Assembly (NCBI GenBank): GCA_040398425.1
Contig: JBBATZ010000004.1
Span: forward strand, 56,376-120,375
Length of the DNA stretch: 64,000 bases
Reading direction: 5' to 3'
DNA from: UBA7672 sp040398425
GTDB lineage: Bacteria; Pseudomonadota; Alphaproteobacteria; Caulobacterales; Hyphomonadaceae
The position numbers were made by a program, and so were the translations under genes. The notes under the pieces were generated by a model. The model had not been told where the DNA came from. It saw only the letters and a list, made by a program, of their open reading frames with translations, and made no database searches. The first letter of the stretch is position 1. Every line of letters starts with the position of its first letter. Shown here piece by piece: positions 16,682 to 24,514 of this stretch.

Positions 16682-17704
16682 ATGGATATTGATTGGGTCC
16701 AACTCCTCACTGATCCGGTGACGCTGGCTTCAGCGCTTGCCTGCGTCGCGACATTCGCGACCGTGATGACGCTGGCTGCGCCCGCGTTCGGCAATGATCG
16801 ACTGACCAACCGCCTGAAAACGGTGGCGAACCGTCGCGAAGAACTCCGCAAGCGCAGTCGCGCAGCTCTGGAAGGCGCGGAAAAGAAATCGATCCGCGTT
16901 CGCGATACGAGCGCGCTCAAGAAGGTAGTCGACAAGCTCGACCTTGCGAAGATGCTGGAGGATCCCGGGGTCCTCAAGAAGCTGGTGCAGGCTGGATTGC
17001 GCGGACCGCGCCCGATCTCGATCTTCTACTTCTGCCGCTTCGCGCTGCCGATCATCTGCGGCATAGGGGCCTTCGTCTACATCTGGTTCATCAATGACCA
17101 CGGTCTCCAGACGCCGATGAAGTTCGGCGCGGTGGTGGTGGGTTTCGCGGTCGGATTCTACGGCCCGAACCTCCATGTCGAAAACCTGATCACCAAGCGA
17201 CGTACGTCAATCATGCGCGCCTTCCCTGACTCGCTGGACATGATGCTGATCTGCGTCGAGTCCGGCATGTCGATCGAGCAGGCCTTCGGGCGGGTGGGCG
17301 AAGAGATTGGAACGGCCTCGGCTGAGCTGGCCGAGGAACTTGCGCTCACCACCGCCGAGCTGTCCTACCTGCAGGATCGCCGTCAGGCCTATTACAATCT
17401 CGCCGAACGGACCAACCACCCGGGGGTGAAGGGCGTCGCTATGGCGCTGGTTCAGGCAGAAAAATACGGAACGCCGATGGGTTCGGCGCTGCGCGTGATG
17501 GCCAAGGAGAACCGCGAGATGCGGGTCACCGAGGCAGAAAAGAAAGCCGCCGCGCTTCCCGCCAAGCTGACTGTGCCGATGATCGTCTTCTTCCTGCCGG
17601 TGCTGTTCATCGTTATTCTCGGGCCGGCCTTCATCAAGATCGACTCGATGGGTCTCGGCAAGACAACGGGCGTCGTTGTCGCGAAAGACTCACCGAAGAA
17701 GTAG
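16682..17704 (+). CDS. tadC: Tad inner-membrane platform protein TadC
   Basis: A 340-residue partner of TadB with the same F-domain architecture: an N-terminal helix (about 10-35), two helices near 115-155, an F domain with 'SLDMMLICVESGMSIEQAFG' and a C-terminal helix ('PMIVFFLPVLFIVILGPAFI'). The ATG at 16682 has GGGAG upstream. It is the last gene of the pilus operon and is closed by a terminator at 17726. TadD lies elsewhere (41.2 kb), and no TadE/F/G is visible here. Confidence 0.93.
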   Translation: MDIDWVQLLTDPVTLASALACVATFATVMTLAAPAFGNDRLTNRLKTVANRREELRKRSRAALEGAEKKSIRVRDTSALKKVVDKLDLAKMLEDPGVLKKLVQAGLRGPRPISIFYFCRFALPIICGIGAFVYIWFINDHGLQTPMKFGAVVVGFAVGFYGPNLHVENLITKRRTSIMRAFPDSLDMMLICVESGMSIEQAFGRVGEEIGTASAELAEELALTTAELSYLQDRRQAYYNLAERTNHPGVKGVAMALVQAEKYGTPMGSALRVMAKENREMRVTEAEKKAAALPAKLTVPMIVFFLPVLFIVILGPAFIKIDSMGLGKTTGVVVAKDSPKK

Positions 17705-17725
17705 CGCGCCTCGCTAGACACAGAA

Positions 17726-17757
17726 AAAGTGCGCGGTGGTTGCCGCGCGCTTTTTGC
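17726..17757 (+). terminator. Rho-independent terminator after tadC
   Basis: An 11-bp stem, AAAGTGCGCGG (17726-17736) with CCGCGCGCTTT (17743-17753, one G-T pair), is followed by a short T-run. It ends the cpaBCDEF-tadBC transcript. Confidence 0.85.
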
Positions 17758-17774
17758 ATTCTGGACTTCAGTCG

Positions 17775-19682
17775 CTACTGCCTAGGCTTCAGCGCGATCA
17801 GCACATTGCCAGGCGTCTGGCCGAACGAGCCATAGCCCGAGTTGATGAACACCATGCCGGCGCCTGCCGAGATGCCGTGCGCGTCGATCGACCCGCCCTT
17901 GCCGACGATTTCCTTGTTGAGCGTCGTGAAAGTCCGCACGGTGTCGACCGTGTTGATAATGCTACCGTCCTTGCCATCGAGGATGACGACCTCGCCGCCG
18001 AGCGTCGCACTGACGATCGCGCCATCTACCACCAGAGGCGCCGCGGAAAAGCCATATCGTGACGTGCAGCCCGATACGGCGGTGGCGCGAGCCCCGGCGC
18101 AGTTGGCCGTGGCCGCGCGAGACCACAGCGGCCTGCCGCTTGCGACGTCGAACGCATAGACGCCCGCTTTCGACTTGAACTTCGGATCCTGCGACAGCGC
18201 CGGGTCGTTGATCGGCACGATCATCGTGCCGCCATCCGCTGCGATGCCCCAGTGAATGCCGCCGAGGGCAGTGCCTTCGCCCATGCGGTGGCTCCACAGG
18301 ACCTTGCCGGTGTTGGCGTCGAGCGCCCAGGCATGTCCGGACTTCTGTCCGGCGAGCACCATATCCTTGCCACCCGCCGTCACGATGATCGCGCCGGCGC
18401 CGAAGTCATAGTCGCGCCCGTCACCTCCGAACAGAACTGGGCAGTTCGGGCCGTTCTTGCCGGACTCGACGTCGCACGACATGTTCCACACGTCCGCCGA
18501 CATCGCTTGGAATTTCCACGTTACTGCGCCGGTGTCCGCGTTGAGGGCGATCACAGCGTCGGATGTGTCGGTGCCCGGGTGGGAGGTGTTCTCGCCCGAC
18601 GTCACGATGACTGCGTTGCGCTTGGCGTCATAAACGGGCACCGACCAGATCGGTGCGCCCGACGGACCCTTCTGCTTGACGCCGACCGAGTTGACCTGAC
18701 CGTTGTAGGTCGGCTCAGGCATGGTGTGATATTCCCACGCGTGGCTGCCATCGGCCGCATTCAGCGCCACGACCGAGCCATGGCCGGTGCAGCATTCCGT
18801 GCGCGGGTTCATGCCGGCCGCCACGCCTGAGGCCGACAGCGGCACGATCACCTTGTCCTTGGCGAAGATCACGCCGCCACGCACCGCGCCGCCCGAACCA
18901 TCCACCGGCTGGCCGCTGGCTTTCCAGACGAGCGCGCCATTCGCGGCGTCGACGACATGAATGTCGCGACCAACCGAAAGAGCCACAACGCGGCGTCCGC
19001 CGATCTCACCGATGGAGGGCGTGTTGCGCGAGTTGGCGGCGTACGACCACTTCACGCACCCCGAGGCCGCATCGATGGCGAGCAGCTTTTGTCCGCCGGT
19101 CGCGAAGATGGTGCCGTCGCTGAGCACCGATGCGCCGGTACCTGAACCCTGTCCGGGGAAGGCAATCGACCAGGCGACATCAAGGTTGGCGAGCTGCGCC
19201 TTGGTGAGTCCGGCCTGCGCGGCGCTGAGGCTGCGGGTCTGGTTGGCGTCGACGCCGAAGCCGGATGAGACGACGCTGGCGAAAGTGGAGACGGCGCGCT
19301 TGTCGGCGGTGCACATCAACCCGTCCGTCCATGCGGCCGAGGATGTGGCCTGGCCTGCCGTGAGCCACGCGATCAGTTCCGTCTTTTCCTTCTCGTTCAG
19401 GCTGGCCGCCATCGGCGCCATGACGCCCGTGGTGATCACTTCGCGGATGCGCGTTGGCGTCATTAGCTTGATCGACGACAGCGTCGCGGCGCGCGTCGCG
19501 CCGGGGTTGTCATGGCAGGTCGCGCAAGATTTCTGGTAGACGCCCGCGCCCGGATGGTCGGGCGGGGTTTGCCCGATGGCAGCAGGCGTTATCGCGGGAA
19601 TTGCGAGTGCAGCGAAAGCGGCGAGACCCGCACTGGCACCGACGCCAAGCAATGTCGCCTGCAGGGACTTGCGCAGTTTCAT
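17775..19682 (-). CDS. PQQ/cytochrome c dehydrogenase, polyvinyl-alcohol dehydrogenase-like
   Basis: A 635-residue periplasmic quinohemoprotein. A signal peptide (about 1-38) is followed by a cytochrome c domain with the heme motif Cys53-Ala-Thr-Cys56-His57, then an eight-bladed PQQ-type beta-propeller with recurring Ala-x-Asp-x2-(S/T)-G-x2-x-W blade motifs. The order heme first, propeller second, and the stretch 'TSGENTSHPGTDTSDAVIAL' are typical of polyvinyl-alcohol dehydrogenase (cytochrome). The true substrate may be another alcohol. GGGAGGA lies upstream of the ATG. It is transcribed convergently with tadC and is not in an operon with any PQQ gene. Confidence 0.78.
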   Translation of the reverse strand: MKLRKSLQATLLGVGASAGLAAFAALAIPAITPAAIGQTPPDHPGAGVYQKSCATCHDNPGATRAATLSSIKLMTPTRIREVITTGVMAPMAASLNEKEKTELIAWLTAGQATSSAAWTDGLMCTADKRAVSTFASVVSSGFGVDANQTRSLSAAQAGLTKAQLANLDVAWSIAFPGQGSGTGASVLSDGTIFATGGQKLLAIDAASGCVKWSYAANSRNTPSIGEIGGRRVVALSVGRDIHVVDAANGALVWKASGQPVDGSGGAVRGGVIFAKDKVIVPLSASGVAAGMNPRTECCTGHGSVVALNAADGSHAWEYHTMPEPTYNGQVNSVGVKQKGPSGAPIWSVPVYDAKRNAVIVTSGENTSHPGTDTSDAVIALNADTGAVTWKFQAMSADVWNMSCDVESGKNGPNCPVLFGGDGRDYDFGAGAIIVTAGGKDMVLAGQKSGHAWALDANTGKVLWSHRMGEGTALGGIHWGIAADGGTMIVPINDPALSQDPKFKSKAGVYAFDVASGRPLWSRAATANCAGARATAVSGCTSRYGFSAAPLVVDGAIVSATLGGEVVILDGKDGSIINTVDTVRTFTTLNKEIVGKGGSIDAHGISAGAGMVFINSGYGSFGQTPGNVLIALKPRQ

Positions 19683-19827
19683 CTCAATCCTCCCGGGCCG
19701 TGGACCACGCCACGCACCTTCCGTTTCATCCGGTTTAGACGGCTATTCCGGTTGCCGGGCAAGAGGCGGCGAGCACGGCAAAGCCGCACGGAACGCTCAA
19801 CAGGTCGTGACGCAGCGCGGCAAGGCT

Positions 19828-20763
19828 TTACCGGCCGATTTGTCGCGCGATGAAGCTCGCCACGGCGGCAATCATGTCGGTGGTCGCTTCCGAGGGGCGA
19901 TGACCGAAGGCGTGCGGCTGTCCAGGATAGAACAGGTAGTCCACACGGCCGCCACGGGCTTGCCATGCATGAAGTAGGTCGAAGGTCATTTCCTGCGGGA
20001 TGTTGGAATCATCTCCCGGCTGGACGACGAGTATTGGCGGCAGCGTCTTCGCCTCGCCCGACGTGACGATACGCGGGATGGAGGCGTCCCACATCGCGTC
20101 CTCGCTCGGAAAGTATTTCTCCGTCAGTTCCGACAGTCGCAAGATCCCCGCACGCTTGGCATAGCGATAGCGCGCCGCCGGATCGGACACCGGCCACATC
20201 GCGACGACATAGTCGACCTTGGCGGAAATGTCGTCGTGCGCAGCGAACTTGCCCGCAGCGTCAGCGATAGGGGTGCCATTGTGCTGTGGAACGTCGGGGC
20301 GCAGCGAGGCCAGCAGGGCCAGATGCGCGCCAGAGGACGATCCGATCAGCCCGATGCGGTCCGGGTCCGCGCCAAGCGCCTTGGAGTTGAGGCGCGTGTA
20401 TCGCACCGCAGCCGTAACATCGGCGCTACCGGACGGATGCTGGAATTGCGGCGACTGGCGGAAATCTATCGAGACGACCAGCACGCCGCCCTTCGCGAGT
20501 TCGGTGGCGTAAAGCGCGTCACCCGTGCGATCTAGCGAGCCCCATGCGCCGCCATGCACGTCGATCAGGACAGGGAGCGGCTTCGTTGACGCGGCAGTTG
20601 GACGATAGATCGTTGCCTTGAGATCGAGGCCGGCAGTGTGCGCCCAGACGACATCAGTCGTTGTCACCATTTGCGTCCCCGCCGTCGGCGGCGTCTGGTC
20701 AGCCAGCGCGGGAGAAGCACAAGCGGACAGCGAGATGCCGAGCGCAAGCAGGATCGATCTCAT
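19828..20763 (-). CDS. Exported alpha/beta hydrolase (esterase/lipase family)
   Basis: A 311-residue secreted hydrolase with a signal peptide ('ILLALGISLSACASPALA') that could also be read as a lipoprotein signal. The HSL/BD-FAE-like features are the oxyanion motif 'IDVHGGAWGSLDRTG', the nucleophile elbow 'GSSSGAHLALL' and the C-terminal 'PGQPHAFGHRPS' containing the catalytic His. The ATG at 20763 is chosen for GGAAG upstream. Its start region lies just past the stop of the Rieske gene (20781), so the two are likely co-transcribed. Confidence 0.82.
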   Translation of the reverse strand: MRSILLALGISLSACASPALADQTPPTAGTQMVTTTDVVWAHTAGLDLKATIYRPTAASTKPLPVLIDVHGGAWGSLDRTGDALYATELAKGGVLVVSIDFRQSPQFQHPSGSADVTAAVRYTRLNSKALGADPDRIGLIGSSSGAHLALLASLRPDVPQHNGTPIADAAGKFAAHDDISAKVDYVVAMWPVSDPAARYRYAKRAGILRLSELTEKYFPSEDAMWDASIPRIVTSGEAKTLPPILVVQPGDDSNIPQEMTFDLLHAWQARGGRVDYLFYPGQPHAFGHRPSEATTDMIAAVASFIARQIGR

Positions 20764-20780
20764 GGGCGCTTCCTTGACGG

Positions 20781-21878
20781 TTAGCTGCGCCATCTCAGCG
20801 TGCGCGGCTCGATCGGATTGCTGAACGGCCTACCTTCACAACGCGCAGCAGCCCATTCCTTCTTCAGGATGCGGTACCATTTGGCCTGCACATCGATGTC
20901 GTCGATCCACAGCATGTTCTGCTGGTAGGCTAGGCCCTTGTTTTGCAGGTTCACCATATGGCCGTCCTGTCCGAGAAATTTCTGCGCAGCGGGGATCAGG
21001 ACCGGCAGGGCGAGGTCGAGGAAGGGCGCGTTGTTCCAGAACGTGATCTGCGTGATGCGCGTCTTCTTCAGCGTGATCGGCGTGAGGCATGTCAGCGTGA
21101 AGATGCGGCGTTTCTGCGCCTCCACAATCTCCCACCGGAAGCCCGGAATCTGGAACACGATCTCGGTCGTGACTTCCGACCCCATCAGCATCTTGTATGC
21201 GAGCGAATTGCCCGACGGCGTGTGACGCGCGAGCGCCCAGCCACGTTCCGCCGGAATGAACGGCTTCTCTTTCAGGCGCAGGCCGGTGCTCGGCGGACGC
21301 CACCACCACTGGTTATGTACGAACGGCACATGCGCCGGATCCATCAGGCCGACGACGGCGTCGTCCATGTGCGCGTTGAAGGTCTGGTGGACGATGAACT
21401 TCGGATTGAGCCCTGCGTCGATCGCAAAATTCGGGGGAGGCGCTGCGGGCGGTTCATCGGAGCGCGGATTATCGGCAACGTAGACGAAGATCATTCCGTT
21501 GTTCTCGTGCACCGGATAGCGCCGCACGCGCACTCTATCTGTCGCGAAGTCGTCGATGTTCGGCAGCGATGGCATCAGCTTGCAGCCGCCATCCGTGCCG
21601 AAACGCCAGCCATGGTACGGGCATTCGATGGTTGGCTGCCCGTTGGTCTCCACCTGCCGCCCGGCCGACAGCGGCACAAGGCGATGGGGACAGACATCGC
21701 GCAGGGCGAACGCTTCTCCCTTTTTGGTCCTGGCGAGCAGGACGGGTTGTCCGAGGATGATCCGCCGGAATTGCGTCCCCCGCGCCAGCGTCTTCGACGC
21801 GCACGCGAAGTACCAGCTGTCGGTGAGCCAGCCATCGGTCGTGACACCGGTCGATTTCGTGAGTGTTCCGTCTGCCAT
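20781..21878 (-). CDS. Rieske [2Fe-2S] aromatic/pheophorbide-type oxygenase
   Basis: A 365-residue terminal oxygenase. The Rieske cluster ligands are Cys63/His65 ('CPHR') and Cys86/His89 ('CPYHGW'). The mononuclear iron region includes 'MDDAVVGLMDPAHVPFVHNQ', with an Asp/His pattern matching vanillate O-demethylase/pheophorbide oxygenase-like enzymes. Such enzymes hydroxylate or demethylate aromatic or cyclic substrates and need a separate reductase, which is not visible nearby. It is probably co-transcribed with the downstream esterase, which hints at a shared catabolic route, though that is inference. Confidence 0.82.
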   Translation of the reverse strand: MADGTLTKSTGVTTDGWLTDSWYFACASKTLARGTQFRRIILGQPVLLARTKKGEAFALRDVCPHRLVPLSAGRQVETNGQPTIECPYHGWRFGTDGGCKLMPSLPNIDDFATDRVRVRRYPVHENNGMIFVYVADNPRSDEPPAAPPPNFAIDAGLNPKFIVHQTFNAHMDDAVVGLMDPAHVPFVHNQWWWRPPSTGLRLKEKPFIPAERGWALARHTPSGNSLAYKMLMGSEVTTEIVFQIPGFRWEIVEAQKRRIFTLTCLTPITLKKTRITQITFWNNAPFLDLALPVLIPAAQKFLGQDGHMVNLQNKGLAYQQNMLWIDDIDVQAKWYRILKKEWAAARCEGRPFSNPIEPRTLRWRS

Positions 21879-21956
21879 TCAGGTCCAGAGCCTTGATTGC
21901 CGAGTACTATCCAATGTTTGGTGCTCCCAGTCGAGATAGTTGGATGGGGATCGCTC

Positions 21957-22490
21957 ATGGCGGGAAAGATCAAGCCCGAAAGGGCGGCGAAGCCGAAGCC
22001 CGCCAAGATGCGCTCTGCCGCGACCACGTCCGGCGCCTGCCTGTGCGGCGGCGTGGAGATCGAGATCGACACGCCGGTCTTCTGGGCCTGGCATGATCAT
22101 TCCGCCTCGACCCGCCTGGCGCATGGCGCGGCCTATGCCACCTATATCGGGTGCTGGGAGAGCAAGGTTCGGATCGTGCGGGGCACGGAACTGGTCTCCG
22201 ATTTTGCCGATACGGCTCTTGGCCACGTGCGGAGCTTCTGTTCGCGCTGTGGATCGCCGGTGATGTTCGCGCGGAGCAAGTCCCCGAAAATGGTGAACCT
22301 GCCGCGTGCGCTGCTCGCGGGACGGACCGGGCGCGAGAGCAAGTATCATGTCGCCATCGAAGAGATACGCGACTGGGCCTATCTCGGCGCGCCGGTTGGA
22401 CCGCTGAAAGGCTATCCTCGCGTGACGATCGAGAAGGGGAAACGCTCTGTCAGGAAGCCGTCAGGCGTTGGGCTGTTCGAAGCCGAGTGA
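21957..22490 (+). CDS. GFA-family (CENP-V domain) zinc protein
   Basis: A 177-residue protein with the Gfa/CENP-V zinc fold: 'GACLCGGVEIEI' supplies Cys28 and Cys30, and 'SFCSRCGSPV' supplies a second pair. The family includes glutathione-dependent formaldehyde-activating enzymes and S-(hydroxymethyl)glutathione synthase relatives, but most members are uncharacterised. The ATG at 21957 has GGATGGGGA upstream; a longer frame from 21897 lacks support. It is divergent from the Rieske oxygenase gene. Confidence 0.8.
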   Translation: MAGKIKPERAAKPKPAKMRSAATTSGACLCGGVEIEIDTPVFWAWHDHSASTRLAHGAAYATYIGCWESKVRIVRGTELVSDFADTALGHVRSFCSRCGSPVMFARSKSPKMVNLPRALLAGRTGRESKYHVAIEEIRDWAYLGAPVGPLKGYPRVTIEKGKRSVRKPSGVGLFEAE

Positions 22491-22496
22491 CTGCGC

Positions 22497-22745
22497 TCAG
22501 GCCGCCTGAGACGTTCGAACGGGCGTCAACGCGCTGAAGTTCTTCAACAGGATCTGGCCGCTGTCCTGCCTGATCAGATAGGCGGGATCGCGCCGACAAG
22601 CATCCTGAGTCACCGTTGCGCCTTCGATCGTGCGCTCCAGCCGGTGCGTGAAGACCTTCTGGATGACGCCCTCAGCGACGCGGCCATCGTGTGTCCAGGC
22701 AACGCGTGCGCCGGCCGTGAGGTACTTCTTTTTCAGTTGTATCAT
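22497..22745 (-). CDS. DUF2945-like small protein
   Basis: An 82-residue protein with a single small beta-barrel (Tudor/SH3-like) pattern: 'AGARVAWTHDGRVAEGVIQKV' followed by 'RDPAYLIRQDSGQILLKNFS'. This resembles the DUF2945 (hypervirulence-associated Tudor-like) family, which lacks a known biochemical role. The ATG at 22745 is preferred over the TTG at 22751. It is convergent with the GFA gene, with 6 bases between stops. Confidence 0.6.
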   Translation of the reverse strand: MIQLKKKYLTAGARVAWTHDGRVAEGVIQKVFTHRLERTIEGATVTQDACRRDPAYLIRQDSGQILLKNFSALTPVRTSQAA

Positions 22746-23039
22746 GTTCAACCCAGTTGCGACGCCGTGCGCCCCACCAGACCTTCAGGCTTGTTGTTAA
22801 ACTGTCGCATTTGCAAGGCGACAAAATGATCAGTGCGGAACTGGGCTCAGTTACTGGGCGCTTTTCGCTGCAGTTGACACGAATGTGCGCTGCCTGCCGC
22901 CGTCTCCGGCGCGTGACTCTACGGCATGGATGAATCGTAAAGCGGAACCTTGAAACCCCGCCGCTGAAAGCCCGTTGAGTTAGCAGGGACGGTGCTCGCC
23001 TGTCATCGGCGGTGTGGGTCATGAGTGAAAGGAAACCCC

Positions 23040-23337
23040 ATGATCAAGTCCGTTCTCGCTTCAGCCACGCTGGCGATCTTTGCAGCTCCCGCGTTCGCCC
23101 AGCTCACCACGCAGCCGACGACACCCACGCCTCCGGCTGCAGAAGACAAGTTCATCGAGCATGACAAGGATGGCGACGGTGCTCTGTCGGTCGCTGAGGT
23201 GAAAGCCGCCGATACAACGGGTCACGCAGGCGGATTTTGACACGTATGACGGCGACAAGAGCCAGTCGCTGTCGAGGGAAGAATTCATGAAGTGGGTCGA
23301 GGCGAGAACCACTCCACCCGCCTCAGCGCCGGGCTGA
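23040..23337 (+). pseudogene. Exported EF-hand protein, interrupted by a one-base frameshift
   Basis: The first frame gives a signal peptide (ending 'FAAPAFAQ') and a canonical calcium loop 'DKDGDGALSVAE', then stops at 23238-23240. The adjacent frame from about 23221 continues as 'VTQADFDTYDGDKSQSLS' plus 'REEFMKWVEARTTPP', containing a second EF-hand loop (DGDKSQSLSREE), and ends at 23335-23337. Removing one G from the GGG at 23219-23221 joins the halves into a 98-residue two-EF-hand protein. AGGAAA lies upstream of the ATG at 23040. The break is either a real mutation or a base-calling error; as written, only the first half would be made. Confidence 0.75.
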
Positions 23338-23407
23338 GATCCCGCGTGACATCGTGACTAGCGCGAAGGGTGTAGGTCTCGTCCCACACCCTTCTGCATG
23401 CCTCGCG

Positions 23408-23854
23408 TCAGTGCACCATGAAGTTGATGGTCCGCGTCTCTGTCACGGGCGCAACAGCGTCGGCAGAATCCCGGCGTTCGAATTTCACCTTCGCGATCAC
23501 GTCTTTCGTGAGCGGCTTCACCTCCACGACATGGTGCGTCGCGCCGTCCGGCATCGCCTTGTCCGACGCGCCGACAATCTCGATCTGGGTTGCGTCGGTG
23601 GGCGTTGCGGTCCAGTTGCCGGCGGGCAGGTGGACTTTCTCTGTCTTCGTCGTGTCCGTGTGGAACATTGCGCCGTCCGCAGTTTCCATGACGTTCGCAT
23701 CGTCGGCCGCGTCCGCTGCCATCATGCCGTCATCCATCGCAGGAGCAGCGGGCGCTTCTGCAGCGGGCGCCGGCGTGGGTTCCCCGGGCTTGGCAGGCTC
23801 GCCGCCACAGGCCGTCAGGCCGATTGCTGCAGCCGCAGCCAGGATGATTCGCAT
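23408..23854 (-). CDS. Hypothetical lipoprotein
   Basis: A 148-residue lipoprotein with lipobox 'IGLTACG', an alanine/proline-rich linker with methionine/aspartate clusters (about 20-60), and a C-terminal beta-rich domain ('HTDTTKTEKVHLPAGNWTAT', 'GATHHVVEVKPL'). The C-terminal part resembles a small copper/metal or ligand-binding beta fold only in general character. No family is recognised. It is convergent with the broken EF-hand gene and divergent from the gene at 23983. Confidence 0.6.
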   Translation of the reverse strand: MRIILAAAAAIGLTACGGEPAKPGEPTPAPAAEAPAAPAMDDGMMAADAADDANVMETADGAMFHTDTTKTEKVHLPAGNWTATPTDATQIEIVGASDKAMPDGATHHVVEVKPLTKDVIAKVKFERRDSADAVAPVTETRTINFMVH

Positions 23855-23982
23855 GAGATATTCCTCCGATTTGTCGCGTCGGCTCCTGTTACTCCCGGTC
23901 GCCCCGAGAGGCTAGACGGGGCCGCTGGAACGAAAGCCCGGATCAGTGCAAACTGCTCCAGCTGATGGGGAGGCAGTTCAAC

Positions 23983-24451
23983 ATGGGTGAAGACCGGATC
24001 CGGGCGCGGTTTGAGCGGCTGACGGACTTTCTCGCGCGCATTCCGCCCTGAAACCGACCATACCCCGACGCATGGCATCGCGCGGGGGGAGGCCAATGGC
24101 CAGTGGCGGGTGCAGTTCCACCTCGACATTGAGCATGACCTGTCCTGGCACGTCGTGCAGGAACTGGCCTGTGTACTGAACTACCTGTCTCTGGAAGAGC
24201 GGTTGCCGACCGTGTTCAAGCCGGTCTCGCCAGCGCCCCATCTCAATGGCGGGCCGGATGAATTCCTGTCTTGGGTGATCGAGTGCCCCAGCACCATGTC
24301 GCCGGACACCGTTGCTGAGTGGCTTGAGGGACGGTTGCCCAAGCCAGTCGAGGACGAAGGCGCGTGGTTTGGCGAGGAAGACGATGGCGATGACGCGGAC
24401 ACCAACGATGATGGGCCGACTGGCTGGATCGACGATGAGGACGACGAATAG
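23983..24451 (+). pseudogene. Hypothetical protein interrupted by a one-base frameshift
   Basis: The frame from ATG 23983 (GGGAGG upstream) gives 'MGEDRIRARFERLTDFLARI' and stops at 24049-24051. The next frame continues smoothly as 'ETDHTPTHGIARGEANGQWR' and 'VQFHLDIEHDLSWHVVQELA', running to 24451 with a very acidic tail. Deleting one C from the CCC at 24046-24048 restores a 155-residue protein. The second part has clear coding character upstream of any start codon, which supports the join. No family is recognised; its context suggests a cytoplasmic helper protein of unknown role. Confidence 0.65.
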
Positions 24452-24461
24452 GCCCTGATGC

Positions 24462-24493
24462 GAAAAAGCGCGCGACCTGCGAAGGTCACGCGC
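24462..24493 (-). terminator. Terminator after carotenoid oxygenase (minus strand)
   Basis: The hairpin GCGCGTGACCT / AGGTCGCGCGC (minus-strand reading, one mismatch, four-base loop) is followed by TTTTT at 24467-24463. It lies just after the stop at 24515 and close to the opposing gene's stop. Confidence 0.8.
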
Positions 24494-24514
24494 CAGCTTC
24501 AGAGGGGCGGGTTC

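Noticed and set aside
22944..22976. GGAAC ... CGTT near the EF-hand gene as a stress promoter
   Set aside because: The spacing is 24 bases, too long for the EcfG class, and a second GGAAC at 22837 has only a weak CGCT 17 bases later.
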